This document shows positions 1-9,516 of a stretch of 64,000 nt of DNA, piece by piece (within the stretch, counting starts at the first letter, position 1; each line of letters begins with the position of its first letter). The stretch spans positions 1 to 64,000 of the forward strand of contig JAPPNJ010000001.1 in assembly GCA_028818705.1 (NCBI GenBank), given 5' to 3'. Source of the DNA: Candidatus Poribacteria bacterium. Lineage in GTDB: Bacteria > Poribacteria > WGA-4E > WGA-3G. The notes beneath the pieces are model-generated. The model worked only from the letters and a program-made list of their open reading frames with translations. It did no database searches and was not told where the DNA came from. The translations under genes and the position numbers were made by a program.

Positions 1-140
1 ACATGCCCTTAGGCAACGCTTTTAGTCGTGTAACCATAACTTTGATAAATGTCAGATAGTTAACAGTTGTCAGTTAAACCTTGTAGCAGTTGGGTGTCCC
101 TCGAATACTACAAAAGATTTTTAACTGAAAACTGAAAGGA
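1..140. repeat. Intergenic tail with CAGT-rich repeat and hairpin
   Basis: This short stretch lies beyond the stop codon of the ABC ATPase gene. It is rich in variants of CAGTTNNCAGT/ACTGAAAACTGA, and a perfect hairpin GGATTAC-GAA-GTAATCC spans 138-154, including the stop codon. A related run of CAGTAGTCAGT units occurs at 52850-52885, so this is a dispersed repeat type. No gene is visible; the expected membrane permease of the transporter would lie to the left of the window. Confidence 0.5.
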
Positions 141-929
141 TTACGAAGTAATCCGTACTGGGAACTGACTACTGAAAGCGACACGACCGCCATAAGTTTC
201 ACGCAAGTTGTCAGAAGTGAATGTATCAGCAACGGGACCGCTGGCAATACGCCGAATATTCAAGAGCATCACCCAGTCGAAATAGTCTTCCACAGTCTGC
301 AAGTCGTGATGCACCACAACGACAGTTTTCCCATTTGCTCGGAGTTCCTGCAATAGGGTTATGATTGCGCGTTCGGTAGTAGCATCAACGCCTTGAAAAG
401 GTTCGTCCATCAAGTACACCGTGGCATCTTGAACGAGTGCACGTGCGAGGAAAACGCGCTGTTGTTGCCCTCCAGAAAGTTGGCTTATTTGCCGAGTTGT
501 ATACCCATCAAGACCAACCTTTTCCAACGCGTCCATAGCGAGTTCCCGTTCCTGTTTTCCGGGTCGACGCATCCATCCGAGTGCACCATAACGTCCCATC
601 ATTACGACATCCAAAACGTTTGTCGGGAAATCCCAGTCGACCGTGCCTCGCTGAGGCACGTAACCGACGATTCCGCGCTGTACTTCATAAGGTTTGTCGT
701 AAATCAGGACGTTACCAGCTGCGGGGCGTACCAATCCTAAGATCGCCTTAATCAGCGTCGTTTTACCTGCACCGTTGGGTCCAACGATCGATAAAAGCAC
801 ACCGGGCGGAACATCAAGATCAATATCCCACAAGACCGGTTTATCCTGATAAGCAACCGTCAAATCGGTTACTTCAATGGCTTTCGTTTCAAGTGCTTGC
901 AACTTAGTATCCCGTTGTTGAAGAGACAT
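141..929 (-). CDS. Metal ABC transporter ATP-binding protein (Mn/Zn type)
   Basis: This is the ATPase subunit that powers import of a divalent metal by a TroB/MntB/ZnuC-type ABC importer at the inner membrane. The 262-residue protein shows Walker [10 protein letters not shown] near residue 50, the signature LSGGQQQRV near 155, Walker B VYLMDEP and an H-loop HHD. The reading frame starts inside the end of the binding-protein gene (26-bp overlap), so the two are translationally coupled. Its last residues (about [10 protein letters not shown]) are encoded by a dispersed CAGT-type repeat with a hairpin, so the C terminus may have been replaced. Metal specificity (Mn, Zn or Fe) cannot be decided from the ATPase; the DtxR-type repressor in the operon favours Mn or Fe. 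Confidence 0.9.
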   Translation of the reverse strand: MSLQQRDTKLQALETKAIEVTDLTVAYQDKPVLWDIDLDVPPGVLLSIVGPNGAGKTTLIKAILGLVRPAAGNVLIYDKPYEVQRGIVGYVPQRGTVDWDFPTNVLDVVMMGRYGALGWMRRPGKQERELAMDALEKVGLDGYTTRQISQLSGGQQQRVFLARALVQDATVYLMDEPFQGVDATTERAIITLLQELRANGKTVVVVHHDLQTVEDYFDWVMLLNIRRIASGPVADTFTSDNLRETYGGRVAFSSQFPVRITS

Positions 930-1869
930 GTGTAGTTGATTCGCCTATTAAAGCATTCACAATCGTATCAATATTGTGGCGAACCATCCCAATATAGGTC
1001 CCTTCAGGTGTTCCTTCGTTTCCCATAGCGTCGGAGAAAAGTTCACCGCCAATTTCCACATTAAACCCTTTCGATTTCACAGCGGCTTTCACGGCCTCAA
1101 GACTTCTCGTAGAGACAGACGATTCCACAAAAATTGCCGGGATGCGTCGCTCAGCGATAAAGGTCGCCAGTTTCTGTACATCAGCGATGCCAGCCTCCGT
1201 CGCTGTGCTAATCCCTTGTAGTCCGCGGACCTCAAATCCGTAAGCCTTTCCGAAGTAGTTAAAAGCGTCGTGCGCTGTGACAAGGACCCGTTGTTCAGAA
1301 GGCACGCGCCCCGCCTGTGTTTTGACGTACTCGTGTAACTCCGCGAGTTTAGCGAAGTAACGTTGGGCATTGCTCCAGTACGCCAGAGCATTGTCAGGAT
1401 CAAATTCACTGAGAACATCACGAACCGTTCCGACCGCCTTCATCCAGAGTGTCACATCAAACCATAAGTGCGGATCGTATTGTCCCTCAAATTCGGGTGG
1501 TGTCAGCAACAAGTTCCGGTCAACAGTATCTGTTACAGCGACAGTTTTGGTATCACCCGACATTTTCGCGAGGATATCGCCCATTTTTGATTCAAGGTGT
1601 AACCCATTGTAGAAAATGAGATTCGCTGAACTAAGTTTTTGGACGTCCCCAGCACTCGCCTTATAGAGGTGTGGATCTACACCGGGTCCCATCAACCCTA
1701 TCACTTCAACGCGATCTCCACCGACGTTCTTGACGATATCGGTAACCATTCCTATTGTTGTGACGACGCGGTATTTTCCAGCGTTCAATGCATCTGGTTG
1801 TTCCTTCGGATCACAACCGGTGCCTGCAAGTAGCACTACAAGGCACAATGAAATGTATAGTTTTTGCAT
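904..1869 (-). CDS. Metal-binding lipoprotein of ABC importer (TroA/ZnuA family)
   Basis: This is the extracytoplasmic solute-binding protein that captures a divalent metal for the adjacent ATPase. The start at 1869 is preferred over an upstream one in the same frame because it is preceded by GGGAG and directly gives a lipoprotein signal ending LLAGTGC. Family metal ligands are visible: His in GVDPHLY, His in YDPHLWFDV, and a Glu in the C-terminal lobe (FVESSVS). A long acidic/His-rich loop typical of ZnuA is absent, which fits a Mn or Fe binder better than a Zn binder (inference). The gene begins 5 bp after the stop of the VIT1-type gene and overlaps the ATPase gene. Confidence 0.88.
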   Translation of the reverse strand: MQKLYISLCLVVLLAGTGCDPKEQPDALNAGKYRVVTTIGMVTDIVKNVGGDRVEVIGLMGPGVDPHLYKASAGDVQKLSSANLIFYNGLHLESKMGDILAKMSGDTKTVAVTDTVDRNLLLTPPEFEGQYDPHLWFDVTLWMKAVGTVRDVLSEFDPDNALAYWSNAQRYFAKLAELHEYVKTQAGRVPSEQRVLVTAHDAFNYFGKAYGFEVRGLQGISTATEAGIADVQKLATFIAERRIPAIFVESSVSTRSLEAVKAAVKSKGFNVEIGGELFSDAMGNEGTPEGTYIGMVRHNIDTIVNALIGESTTHVSSTTGY

Positions 1870-1873
1870 AATT

Positions 1874-3013
1874 CTAACTCCCAAAGAAGAAGCGTTCCAA
1901 AAGTTCACCCACAAGATATCCAACTCCTGCGACACCGAGCCCTACAACAAACATGTCAAAGCCACTCCTAAACAAGCCGCGTCCGGTGAAAAGGCTCCTT
2001 GCTGCGCCAACAGCAAAGTGAGAGAGCATAGCAAGTACGAACGAGATCCAGATAGCAAGCAAACCTTCTGTAAAGAGGAATGGGGCGACAGGAATAAATG
2101 CTCCGATAGCCGTCGCGAGTCCGGTAATCCACCCTTCTTTGATTGGAGTCGTTCGCATCTCACCAATCTTAAGTTCGGCTTGAATCTTTTCCTCCAATGC
2201 TCGGTCGGGGTCACTCATTATTTCCTGTGCAAGGATCCGCGCCTGATCTTTTGGTATGCCACGAGTGGTATAGATGAGTGCCAGTTCCTCCTCCTCGATA
2301 TCTGGCATTAGGCGAATCTCCTCTTTTTCTACCTCAATTTCGTGTTCATAGACTTCCTGTTCACTCTTGGCAGCGAGGTACCCGGAAGCCCCCATGGACA
2401 AAGCATCGGCGACTGTTCCAACAATACCTGTCACGAGAATCGTGGAGAGGTCCGATGTAGCTGCGATAACCCCAGCAACCAAGCCAAAGTTCGCTGTTAA
2501 ACCGTCGTTAAACCCATAAACAATGTTGCCCAACATACCGCCAGATTCAGTTTTATGCCACGGCTCGTCACTCGTGCCGGTAAGCGTTTGCAAACTTTCC
2601 GTATGCATCGCTGACTCTTTGGCTAAATCAAGCGCTGTCTTTTTCGCATCTGCCAATGTGCTATTTCTATGAAGTGCGAGATAATCTTTGACTTCACTGG
2701 CTTCCTCATTCAGCATTTGCGCGAGTGGAAACCCGCTTCCAAACCGACGCGCATACCACGCCAGCAAACGTGCTTTCAATGTTGGTCTTTCTACCCTGAA
2801 CGTTATATCATACGCCATGAGCATTTCACGCCAACGATCTACATGCCGACTTTCCACGTCAGCAAGCTCGATTAATATCTCTTTTCGTTCCGCATTGGGT
2901 TCAAGACCGGCAAAAACGCCATAAAGAAAACGTGCATCCACCTCATCTCGTAAATGTTGTTTCCACACCTTAATTGTTTGTGAATCCGGTTTCGTTTTTT
3001 TTTCTTGTTCCAC
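1874..3013 (-). CDS. Ferritin-like/VIT1 fusion, membrane-bound ferritin type (MbfA-like)
   Basis: The protein joins a rubrerythrin/ferritin-like four-helix domain (about residues 10-140) to a VIT1/CCC1 membrane domain (about 155-379). The N-terminal part has the paired Glu and ExxH pattern of di-iron proteins (DEVDARF, ADVESRH). The C-terminal part shows the VIT1 hallmarks YGFNDGLTANFGLVAG, MGASGYLAAKSE and several hydrophobic helices. Characterised Er-VIT1 fusions export iron or manganese from the cytosol. Its place between a DtxR-type repressor and a metal importer suggests that uptake and efflux are co-transcribed, which is unusual because they normally respond oppositely. Confidence 0.88.
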   Translation of the reverse strand: MEQEKKTKPDSQTIKVWKQHLRDEVDARFLYGVFAGLEPNAERKEILIELADVESRHVDRWREMLMAYDITFRVERPTLKARLLAWYARRFGSGFPLAQMLNEEASEVKDYLALHRNSTLADAKKTALDLAKESAMHTESLQTLTGTSDEPWHKTESGGMLGNIVYGFNDGLTANFGLVAGVIAATSDLSTILVTGIVGTVADALSMGASGYLAAKSEQEVYEHEIEVEKEEIRLMPDIEEEELALIYTTRGIPKDQARILAQEIMSDPDRALEEKIQAELKIGEMRTTPIKEGWITGLATAIGAFIPVAPFLFTEGLLAIWISFVLAMLSHFAVGAARSLFTGRGLFRSGFDMFVVGLGVAGVGYLVGELLERFFFGS

Positions 3014-3058
3014 TTTTAGATTCCTTTCAGCGGTGACGGTCGCGCTTGCGCACCGCGC

Positions 3059-3730
3059 CTATGTGGTTTCTGCATCTTGTACATTATTAACAAAAATATG
3101 CTTGGCGACCTCCCGTCCAATAACCACCTGCTGTCCCGCAACATCAATAGTAAAGGGACCTTCAAACGGAGCTACCTCTTTCACCTGAAACGCTGTCCCC
3201 GGGTAAAGATTGAAACCACCCAAGTGCCGGAGCAACGCCGAATCAGTATCACTCACTTCAGCAACAACACAGGATTGTCCGTCCCGTAGCACTGTCATCG
3301 GAACGTGTTCTGTTTGTTTCACGACGCCGTTTTTATCTGGTATCGGGGCACCGTGTGGGTCGGCTGTCGGATAGCCGAGAAATTCGTCCATCCGCGCCTC
3401 CATGTCTTCCGAAATAACATGCTCGAGTTTCTCAGCTTCTTCATGAACACCATCCCACGGAACCCCCAACGCCTTGAACAAGTAAAGCTCTAACAAACGA
3501 TGGTGCCTTATGATTTCAAGTGCGATTGCTCTTCCGGCATCCGTCAGCGTAACACCGTGATAGCGTTTATGGCTAACAAGGTTCATTGTCTTCAGTTTTT
3601 TGATCATCCCGGTGACAGACGCTGGTTTCACATTGAGGTATGCTGCTAAAATACCCGTGGAAACCTTACCACCTTTTTCTTGTAACTTATAGATTGACTT
3701 GAGGTAGTCCTCAGCTGCATGTGTAAGCAT
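3059..3730 (-). CDS. DtxR/MntR-family metal-dependent transcriptional repressor
   Basis: This is a metal-sensing repressor with an N-terminal winged helix (AEDYLKSIYKLQEKGGKVST onward), a dimerisation/metal-binding domain with the family His/Glu pattern (HHRLLELYL, EAEKLEHVISEDME) and a C-terminal SH3-like FeoA domain (CVVAEVSDTD...LLRHLGG). Start 3730 is preferred to an in-frame start at 3802 because GGAAG precedes it and the family fold begins right there (223 residues). It heads the operon 3730-141, and a palindromic operator lies over the promoter about 120 bp upstream, so autoregulation is likely. Whether Fe or Mn is the corepressor is not resolved. Confidence 0.9.
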   Translation of the reverse strand: MLTHAAEDYLKSIYKLQEKGGKVSTGILAAYLNVKPASVTGMIKKLKTMNLVSHKRYHGVTLTDAGRAIALEIIRHHRLLELYLFKALGVPWDGVHEEAEKLEHVISEDMEARMDEFLGYPTADPHGAPIPDKNGVVKQTEHVPMTVLRDGQSCVVAEVSDTDSALLRHLGGFNLYPGTAFQVKEVAPFEGPFTIDVAGQQVVIGREVAKHIFVNNVQDAETT

Positions 3731-3851
3731 TGATTCTTCCAATCCGCAGGGGAACACGTAATATGTGTCCCTCTTATCTTGCGGCGTATGGTAAGTCGGC
3801 AACTTACCTTTTTAGGCACTATGTGCCAAGATTATTAGCAACGCTAAAAAT

Positions 3852-3873
3852 TAATTTAGGCATACCTAAATTA
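3852..3873. promoter_or_regulatory. DtxR-type operator palindrome
   Basis: The 22 bases are a palindrome with 20 matching positions; the core is AATTTAGGCATACCTAAATT. TTAGG/CCTAA half-sites are those of DtxR/IdeR/MntR boxes. It overlaps the -10 element and the predicted start point of the metal operon promoter, so a metal-loaded repressor would block polymerase. The first base of a second, imperfect TTTAGGC half-site appears near 3811. Confidence 0.75.
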
Positions 3874-3899
3874 TACATTAATAGGAAAAAATAAGTCAA
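3870..3899 (-). promoter_or_regulatory. Sigma-70 promoter of the metal operon
   Basis: On the minus strand, TTGACT (3899-3894) and TATAAT (3875-3870) are separated by 18 bp. Transcription would start near 3863 and run into the repressor gene at 3730. Confidence 0.7.
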
Positions 3900-4228
3900 G
3901 AAAAATTTGTTTTTTATACTAAATTTTTCCATTAACGATATACTATGAACAAGCGAGGTCAGGAAACCGCATAGTGATGATTAAACTTTTCCATTTTGGC
4001 AACGTCTTAAATAGCAGACGGGGATACGAAGAGACCGACTGATTAATGAAGTTCAGGCGTATGCTGAGTGTGGTATGAACATCACATCTGTGCAAAACGC
4101 GGGCGAGGTTCTCGCCATATCCACTAATAATTTGAAAATCGTTGCGAAACCTACGCCGTCGTCCCGTTTTGGATAACGGATCGTTCCCACTGACGCTATC
4201 TTAATTGAATTGAAAGGAACACGAATCA
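3900..4228. other. Intergenic region, no gene seen
   Basis: This is an AT-rich stretch between the divergent metal operon and the LRR gene. It contains a degenerate half of the GCGAGGT...AACC repeat at 3953-3969. A ribosome-binding site (AAAGGAAC) sits just before the LRR gene start. No open frame here looks like a gene. Confidence 0.5.
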
Positions 4229-7200
4229 ATGAAAGGTTTTTATAAACTCTGTGTTGTACTTATTGCTCTCAGCTGTTGTCTTAACCTCGCCTCGGCGCAA
4301 AATGAAACAGGATGGATGCCAGATGAGAATTTAAGAACGAAAGTGCGTGAAGCTCTTGACTTAGATTCAAACACTACGCTCACACAGCAGGCAATGCAAG
4401 CGTTAACTATATTGAATGCTGGAAACAGCGAAATTACAGACCTCACGGGCTTGAAACATGCCACGCATTTGGAAGAGTTAGATCTCAGTGCTAACCAGAT
4501 TAGTAGTATTGTTCCCATCGAAGAACTCACACGCTTAACAGCGTTAAATCTTAATTTCAATGCCATCGACACCATTACGACACTCGAAGAACTCACAAAC
4601 TTAACAAGGTTAAGCCTTAGATCTAATGATGTTAGTAATATCGATCCACTCATAGCGTTAACAGAAATAACAGAATTAAATCTATCCGATAACGAAATTA
4701 ATGATATTACTGCCCTTACAGAACTCACAGGAATTACCAGATTAGACCTATCAGGGAACCAAATCCAAGATATAACACCTCTCACGGATCTGACCCAAAT
4801 AACAAATTTAAATCTCTCAGAGAATCAAATCAGCAATATTACTGCCCTTACAGAACTCACAGGAATTACCAGATTAGACATTTTTGGGAATCAAATCCAA
4901 GATGTGATGCCCCTTGAGAACTTAACCCAAATAACAAATTTAAATCTCTCAGAGAATCAAATCAGCAATATCAAATCTCTTGAAACATTGAGACGCGTCA
5001 CGAGGTTAGAGATCTCAGGGAATGAAATCCAGGATGTAACACCCCTTAAGAACCTACCCCAAACAACAAACTTAGATCTCAGTGGTAATCAAATCAGCGA
5101 TATTTCCACACTTGGAGACTTAACCCAGTTAAGGAGACTATATCTTAATACGAACCAAATTACAGATGCAGCGCCGCTGGTGAGTCTGAAAAACCTGGAG
5201 GTTTTATGGATCTCAGGAAACCCAATTAGTGATTTGGCCCCGCTTCGTACGTTACGCGAACAGAACCCAAATTTGAAAATGGATCTTGAACTCTATCAAC
5301 TCGTAGCTGCAACCGGGACCACACTTGCCATTGGAAATCCGTCTGATTTAAGTCGTCAGAACCTCAGTATCCGTCCTGGCGAGTTTGTGCTCTTGGTACA
5401 CAAAGGGCAGAAAAATGTGAATACAGGTGGCGATTTTAGAACCTATCGTTCGTATTACGCAATCGGTCAAAACACGACGAACGCCGACTTTCCTAACTTG
5501 GCAGATTTTTTCCAAGATGGCGGACGGATTGAGTTAATCGCAGATACGAACCAAAATCCACTATCCTCCGATGGTACGCAACCGAAATCTGGCGATCTTG
5601 TTATTACCGAAATCATGTGGGGACTTGATGGCGCTTCTCCCAATAAACAGTGGATTGAACTTTACAATGCTTCAAAACAGACTTACACTTTCGCCGAGGG
5701 CAGCTTAAATCTCCGTTTCTCTGACACCTCCACCAATCCTTTGTCCGACGACGCTTTTACCCCCGCTTATAATGCTGATACGCAGGCGAAGGTTATCGAT
5801 CGGGTTAGCAATATAAGCAATACAAACCAAAAAGGTTGGAACGCTCCTGGACGAAGCGGTAATACTTCACAGAGTCGCCCACTCGTATCCATGTATCGTG
5901 TAATTAATTACACAACAGGAGATGCCCTTGACGGCACACAAGCAGGTGGTTGGCAAGCCTCAAGCGGACGCGTGAACTTTAGTCCACCCAGTTATGGAAC
6001 ACCCGGTGCCGAACATCTCCCGCCATCTCCAACGACACTCATCAATGTGTCTGAACGTCCACCGATGTTCTGGGTAGAAGCAAGTACTGGGACGCTCCAA
6101 CGCCTGACGGGGAACAAAGTAGAACCTTTTTTCCCAAACGTTCAGAATGCAACCAGCATCGCTGTGGATACAGTAAGTAGCAAACTCTATTGGACAGAGA
6201 AGTTAAACAATTCAAACTGGAAAATCCAACGCGCCAATATGGACGGCTCAAGCCTTGAAGTCGTTAAACGATTAAGAGGTATAGCAGCCCAAGGCATTGC
6301 TATTGATACCGCGAAGGGTAAGATTTATGGCACAAACGGTCAAAGCAAAATACTGCGTCTCAATTTAGACGGTTCAAACTTTCAACCTAATTTCATCACG
6401 GGCTTAAAGTCACCAGAAAATATCACCGTAGATGCGGCAAACAGCAAAATCTACTGGTCGGAAGGTGCAGATCTAAAACGTGCGAACCTTAACGGTTTAA
6501 AGCACCAAGATATCGCCATAGGATCGGGTCCACTAACAGGTATCGCTATTGCGGGTGGCAAGGTCTACTGGGCGGAAAAGTCGAAAGGAACTGGAAATAG
6601 TGGACAAATCCGACGCGCCAACCCTAACGGCTCAAATATCGAAAAGCTTGTCACAATAAACAGGGCAACCCCACTCGGTATCGCTGTTGATTTTGCGGGA
6701 CGTAAATTGTATTGGACGGACTCCAAAGGTAAAATCCAGCGATCGGATCTCGATGGCTCAAGTGTAGAAGACGTTGCTACTGGACTGCGTACACCTACGA
6801 GTTTCAATGCAGGGGCATCGCTCCAACCGACACTCACGCTGACAGGTACCGTAATCGGAAGTCCAGCAATATATTGGGCAGATAAGCAGGCAAGCAACAT
6901 TCAAAGCGTTAATCTTAATAACTCGAACATCGAAGAGATAGTCACCGGTGTGCCTGATGCATCCGCAATCGCTCTGGACTTAACAGGTGGGGAAATCTAT
7001 TGGACAGAAACTGATACAGGTAAGATCCGACGCGCGCATCTCAACGGCTCAAATGTTCAAGATATCATCACTGAATTGACGGGGCCATCATCAATTGCTT
7101 TGGACCTCGTTAGCGGAAAAATTTATTGGACGAACCAGCAATGGAATCCTTCCACAGGTGCTGTTTTCGCAAGCAAAATTCAGCGTGCGAATCTCAATGG

Positions 7201-8323
7201 ATCAAATGTCCAAGACATCGTCACAGGATTGGGCATTGCAGAAGGCCTCGCCTTGGATGGTTCTACGGGTAAGGTGTACTGGACAGACTCAGAGACAGGC
7301 AAAATCCAACGTGCTAACCTCAACGGATCAAACGTCGAAGACCTTGTTACCGGCGCGCGTATGCCCAACGATATCGCTTTAGATGCCGCGGGTGGTAAAA
7401 TGTACTGGGCTGATTACGAAAGCAAACAAATCTCGCGAGCAAACCTTAACGGTTCCAATATTGAGACCCTTGTCGAAGGATTAGCCGGACCGTCGGGCAT
7501 AGTTTTAGACATAGCGAGACGCAAGATTTACTGGACGGATCAGGTATGGAGTCCTGTCACGGGCAGCATTACGGAAAGCAATATCCAGCGCGCCAACTTT
7601 GATGGATCAAACGTCCAAGAAATCATCACAGGATTCGGTGAACCGACTGGTATTGCCTTTGGGATCTCACAAACACCCGGCACAGGCACTTCGGCAACGC
7701 GTCCGTCTTCGGATGTAAATGGGGACGGCAAGGTTAATAACGCAGATCTGATGTTAGTGGCAGCATCTTTGGGACAAAGCCCTCCCGGTAACCCGCGCGT
7801 CGATGTCAACAGAGACGGAACGGTTAACGCTGCAGACCTGATCGTTGTAATATCAAATCTGGATGACGCCGCGATCCTCGCAGCACCAGAGATTGGTATG
7901 AAGTTAACAGCAGTGGACCGCGCACTGATTCAAGCGGAAATTAACAGTTTACAGTTAGAAAGCGACGGTTCACTGAAGTACCAACGGGCACTCGCGTTCC
8001 TCCAAAGCCTTCTGGTATCAGCAACACCGCATGAAACGCATCTTCTTCCCAACTATCCGAACCCCTTCAATCCAGAAACATGGATTCCATATCAGTTAGC
8101 GAGTGCTACTGACGTGCAGATTCTCATTTACGATGCAAGAGGCATGCTCATCCGTCAACTGGAACTTGGATATCAGCCTGAAGGCTACTATACGGACCGG
8201 ACTCGCGCTGCATATTGGGATGGTCGCAATGCCTTAGGTGAGCGCGTCGCAAGCGGTATCTACTTCTACCAACTGCGGGCAAACAAGGCATCCGAACCAC
8301 GAAAGATGCTCATCGTCAAATAG
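4229..8323 (+). CDS. Giant secreted LRR / lamin-tail / YWTD-propeller / dockerin-like protein
   Basis: This is a 1364-residue surface or extracellular protein. Modules in order: signal peptide (1-24); internalin-like 22-residue leucine-rich repeats (about 45-360); a lamin-tail domain (VITEIMWGLDG...QWIELYNAS, about 455-590); many LDL-receptor class B YWTD repeats (KIYWTD...IQRANLNGSNV, about 610-1145) able to form beta-propellers; a paired EF-hand/dockerin-type I module (DVNGDGKVNNADL and DVNRDGTVNAADL, about 1160-1210); and a FlgD/T9SS-type C-terminal domain beginning NYPNPFNPETWIPY (about 1272-1364). All repeat types bind ligands or proteins, so adhesion or matrix attachment is likely. Two LRRs were recently duplicated at DNA level (132-bp period). 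It ends at a hairpin shared with the convergent neighbour. Confidence 0.88.
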   Translation: MKGFYKLCVVLIALSCCLNLASAQNETGWMPDENLRTKVREALDLDSNTTLTQQAMQALTILNAGNSEITDLTGLKHATHLEELDLSANQISSIVPIEELTRLTALNLNFNAIDTITTLEELTNLTRLSLRSNDVSNIDPLIALTEITELNLSDNEINDITALTELTGITRLDLSGNQIQDITPLTDLTQITNLNLSENQISNITALTELTGITRLDIFGNQIQDVMPLENLTQITNLNLSENQISNIKSLETLRRVTRLEISGNEIQDVTPLKNLPQTTNLDLSGNQISDISTLGDLTQLRRLYLNTNQITDAAPLVSLKNLEVLWISGNPISDLAPLRTLREQNPNLKMDLELYQLVAATGTTLAIGNPSDLSRQNLSIRPGEFVLLVHKGQKNVNTGGDFRTYRSYYAIGQNTTNADFPNLADFFQDGGRIELIADTNQNPLSSDGTQPKSGDLVITEIMWGLDGASPNKQWIELYNASKQTYTFAEGSLNLRFSDTSTNPLSDDAFTPAYNADTQAKVIDRVSNISNTNQKGWNAPGRSGNTSQSRPLVSMYRVINYTTGDALDGTQAGGWQASSGRVNFSPPSYGTPGAEHLPPSPTTLINVSERPPMFWVEASTGTLQRLTGNKVEPFFPNVQNATSIAVDTVSSKLYWTEKLNNSNWKIQRANMDGSSLEVVKRLRGIAAQGIAIDTAKGKIYGTNGQSKILRLNLDGSNFQPNFITGLKSPENITVDAANSKIYWSEGADLKRANLNGLKHQDIAIGSGPLTGIAIAGGKVYWAEKSKGTGNSGQIRRANPNGSNIEKLVTINRATPLGIAVDFAGRKLYWTDSKGKIQRSDLDGSSVEDVATGLRTPTSFNAGASLQPTLTLTGTVIGSPAIYWADKQASNIQSVNLNNSNIEEIVTGVPDASAIALDLTGGEIYWTETDTGKIRRAHLNGSNVQDIITELTGPSSIALDLVSGKIYWTNQQWNPSTGAVFASKIQRANLNGSNVQDIVTGLGIAEGLALDGSTGKVYWTDSETGKIQRANLNGSNVEDLVTGARMPNDIALDAAGGKMYWADYESKQISRANLNGSNIETLVEGLAGPSGIVLDIARRKIYWTDQVWSPVTGSITESNIQRANFDGSNVQEIITGFGEPTGIAFGISQTPGTGTSATRPSSDVNGDGKVNNADLMLVAASLGQSPPGNPRVDVNRDGTVNAADLIVVISNLDDAAILAAPEIGMKLTAVDRALIQAEINSLQLESDGSLKYQRALAFLQSLLVSATPHETHLLPNYPNPFNPETWIPYQLASATDVQILIYDARGMLIRQLELGYQPEGYYTDRTRAAYWDGRNALGERVASGIYFYQLRANKASEPRKMLIVK
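4706..4969 (+). repeat. 132-bp tandem duplication inside the LRR coding region
   Basis: Two successive 132-bp copies (4706-4837 and 4838-4969), each encoding two 22-residue LRRs, share long identical stretches such as ATTACTGCCCTTACAGAACT. The unit keeps frame, so repeat number can change without breaking the protein. Confidence 0.75.
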
Positions 8324-8341
8324 TTCAGTCCTACTACTATA

Positions 8342-8365
8342 TGGGCGGATTTGCTGGTCCGCCCA
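8342..8365. terminator. Bidirectional hairpin between convergent genes
   Basis: TGGGCGGA and TCCGCCCA form a perfect 8-bp stem with an 8-base loop. It lies between the stops of the LRR protein gene and the oxidoreductase gene. There is no strong T run, so termination strength is uncertain. Confidence 0.55.
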
Positions 8366-8379
8366 CTCTCCTACTGATC

Positions 8380-9432
8380 CTAAAATTCGTTGAACACTTT
8401 CACGGGTTTTCCCGTCTCAATAGATTCCCACGCCGCTACTCCAACGGCAATGGACTTTGCACCGTCAATCACATTTGGCGAAGGTTCTAAGTCTTCCTCA
8501 AGACATTGCTGAAAATGGCGCATATAGCGGATAACCGTTTGCCCATGTCCATAAACGCTTGTATCTATTTCAGGCGGACAGGTCACTTCAAAAGGTTCTC
8601 TGGTAGCCATTTTATCCAGCATCAACTTGACGTGTCCCTCTCTGTTGTCCGTAAAGTCCCCAATTACTGTCCCTTTACTTCCGAAAATGGAGATCTGCTG
8701 CATCGGCATCGGGGGATGGACGACATCGTAAAGCCCCATCGCTCTTGCAATCTGTCCACTCTTAAACTTCAGGTTGAGAAAAAAATTGTTCTTTATGGGG
8801 TATTCCGGTGTGAGTAAGCCTTTCGTGCCATAGGCGTGTACCTCATCTACATCACCGAGCAGGCAGCGCAATAGGTCAACAGGATGCACAATACCACCGA
8901 ACATCAAATCTTGTGGTTCATAGAGTCGCCACGGCGTGAAATCGTAGACCTCGCGCATGTCGTGGACGTAATAGGCATCCGCCAGCATAATGTCGCCTAA
9001 ATCACCGTCATCAAGGAACTGTTTCATCGTCAAAAACTGGAGGTCAAACCGCATCGACTGCCCCACAAGGAATTTGACTTGATGTTCGCGCACGAGATCC
9101 ACCAATTGTTGTGCATCGTCTAACTTCGTCACCATCGGCTTTGTGCATATCACATGCTTCCCCGCTTCTATCGCCGCGACGCAATGTTCGGCGTGCAGGT
9201 GGTCGGGGGAATAGATAGCGATGACAGAAATATCTTCGCGCTGCACGAGTTCCTGATAATCTGTCGTCCAAAAGTCCACGCCGATTTGATTGGCGTAGTT
9301 CTCAAGCACATCTGCCCGTTTCGCGCATATACCGCGGAGTTCATAGTTCAGATCCGGGACATCTTTCAAAAGTGTCGCGGTCGAACCCATATTCGTAGGG
9401 TTCATCCCAATAACACCCAATCCTATTGCCAT
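8380..9432 (-). CDS. Gfo/Idh/MocA-family oxidoreductase
   Basis: This is an NAD(P)-dependent sugar or cyclitol dehydrogenase-like protein of 350 residues. The N-terminal Rossmann fold begins GLGVIGMNPTNMG (a loose variant of GxGxxG). The family motif region reads AGKHVICTKPM, with the usual EKP reduced to TKP but the catalytic-site Lys kept. The C-terminal domain has the HPVDLLRCLLGDV pattern typical of the family. The start is supported by GAGAGGAG. It stands alone, convergent to the LRR gene. Substrate unknown. Confidence 0.85.
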   Translation of the reverse strand: MAIGLGVIGMNPTNMGSTATLLKDVPDLNYELRGICAKRADVLENYANQIGVDFWTTDYQELVQREDISVIAIYSPDHLHAEHCVAAIEAGKHVICTKPMVTKLDDAQQLVDLVREHQVKFLVGQSMRFDLQFLTMKQFLDDGDLGDIMLADAYYVHDMREVYDFTPWRLYEPQDLMFGGIVHPVDLLRCLLGDVDEVHAYGTKGLLTPEYPIKNNFFLNLKFKSGQIARAMGLYDVVHPPMPMQQISIFGSKGTVIGDFTDNREGHVKLMLDKMATREPFEVTCPPEIDTSVYGHGQTVIRYMRHFQQCLEEDLEPSPNVIDGAKSIAVGVAAWESIETGKPVKVFNEF

Positions 9433-9516
9433 TATGTGTCTCCTCTCTGGGTCAACTAACGTGCTGCCATTCTATCACAACATCTACTTATTGACAAGTG
9501 GTGCGTTCGGTAGGTC

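Noticed and set aside
4240..4785. 181-residue minus-strand frame in the LRR region
   Set aside because: Repeat-derived shadow; mirrors the LRR codons of the real gene.
4706..4969. CRISPR-like array
   Set aside because: The direct repeats are protein-coding LRR duplications with no spacers; no cas genes are present in the window.
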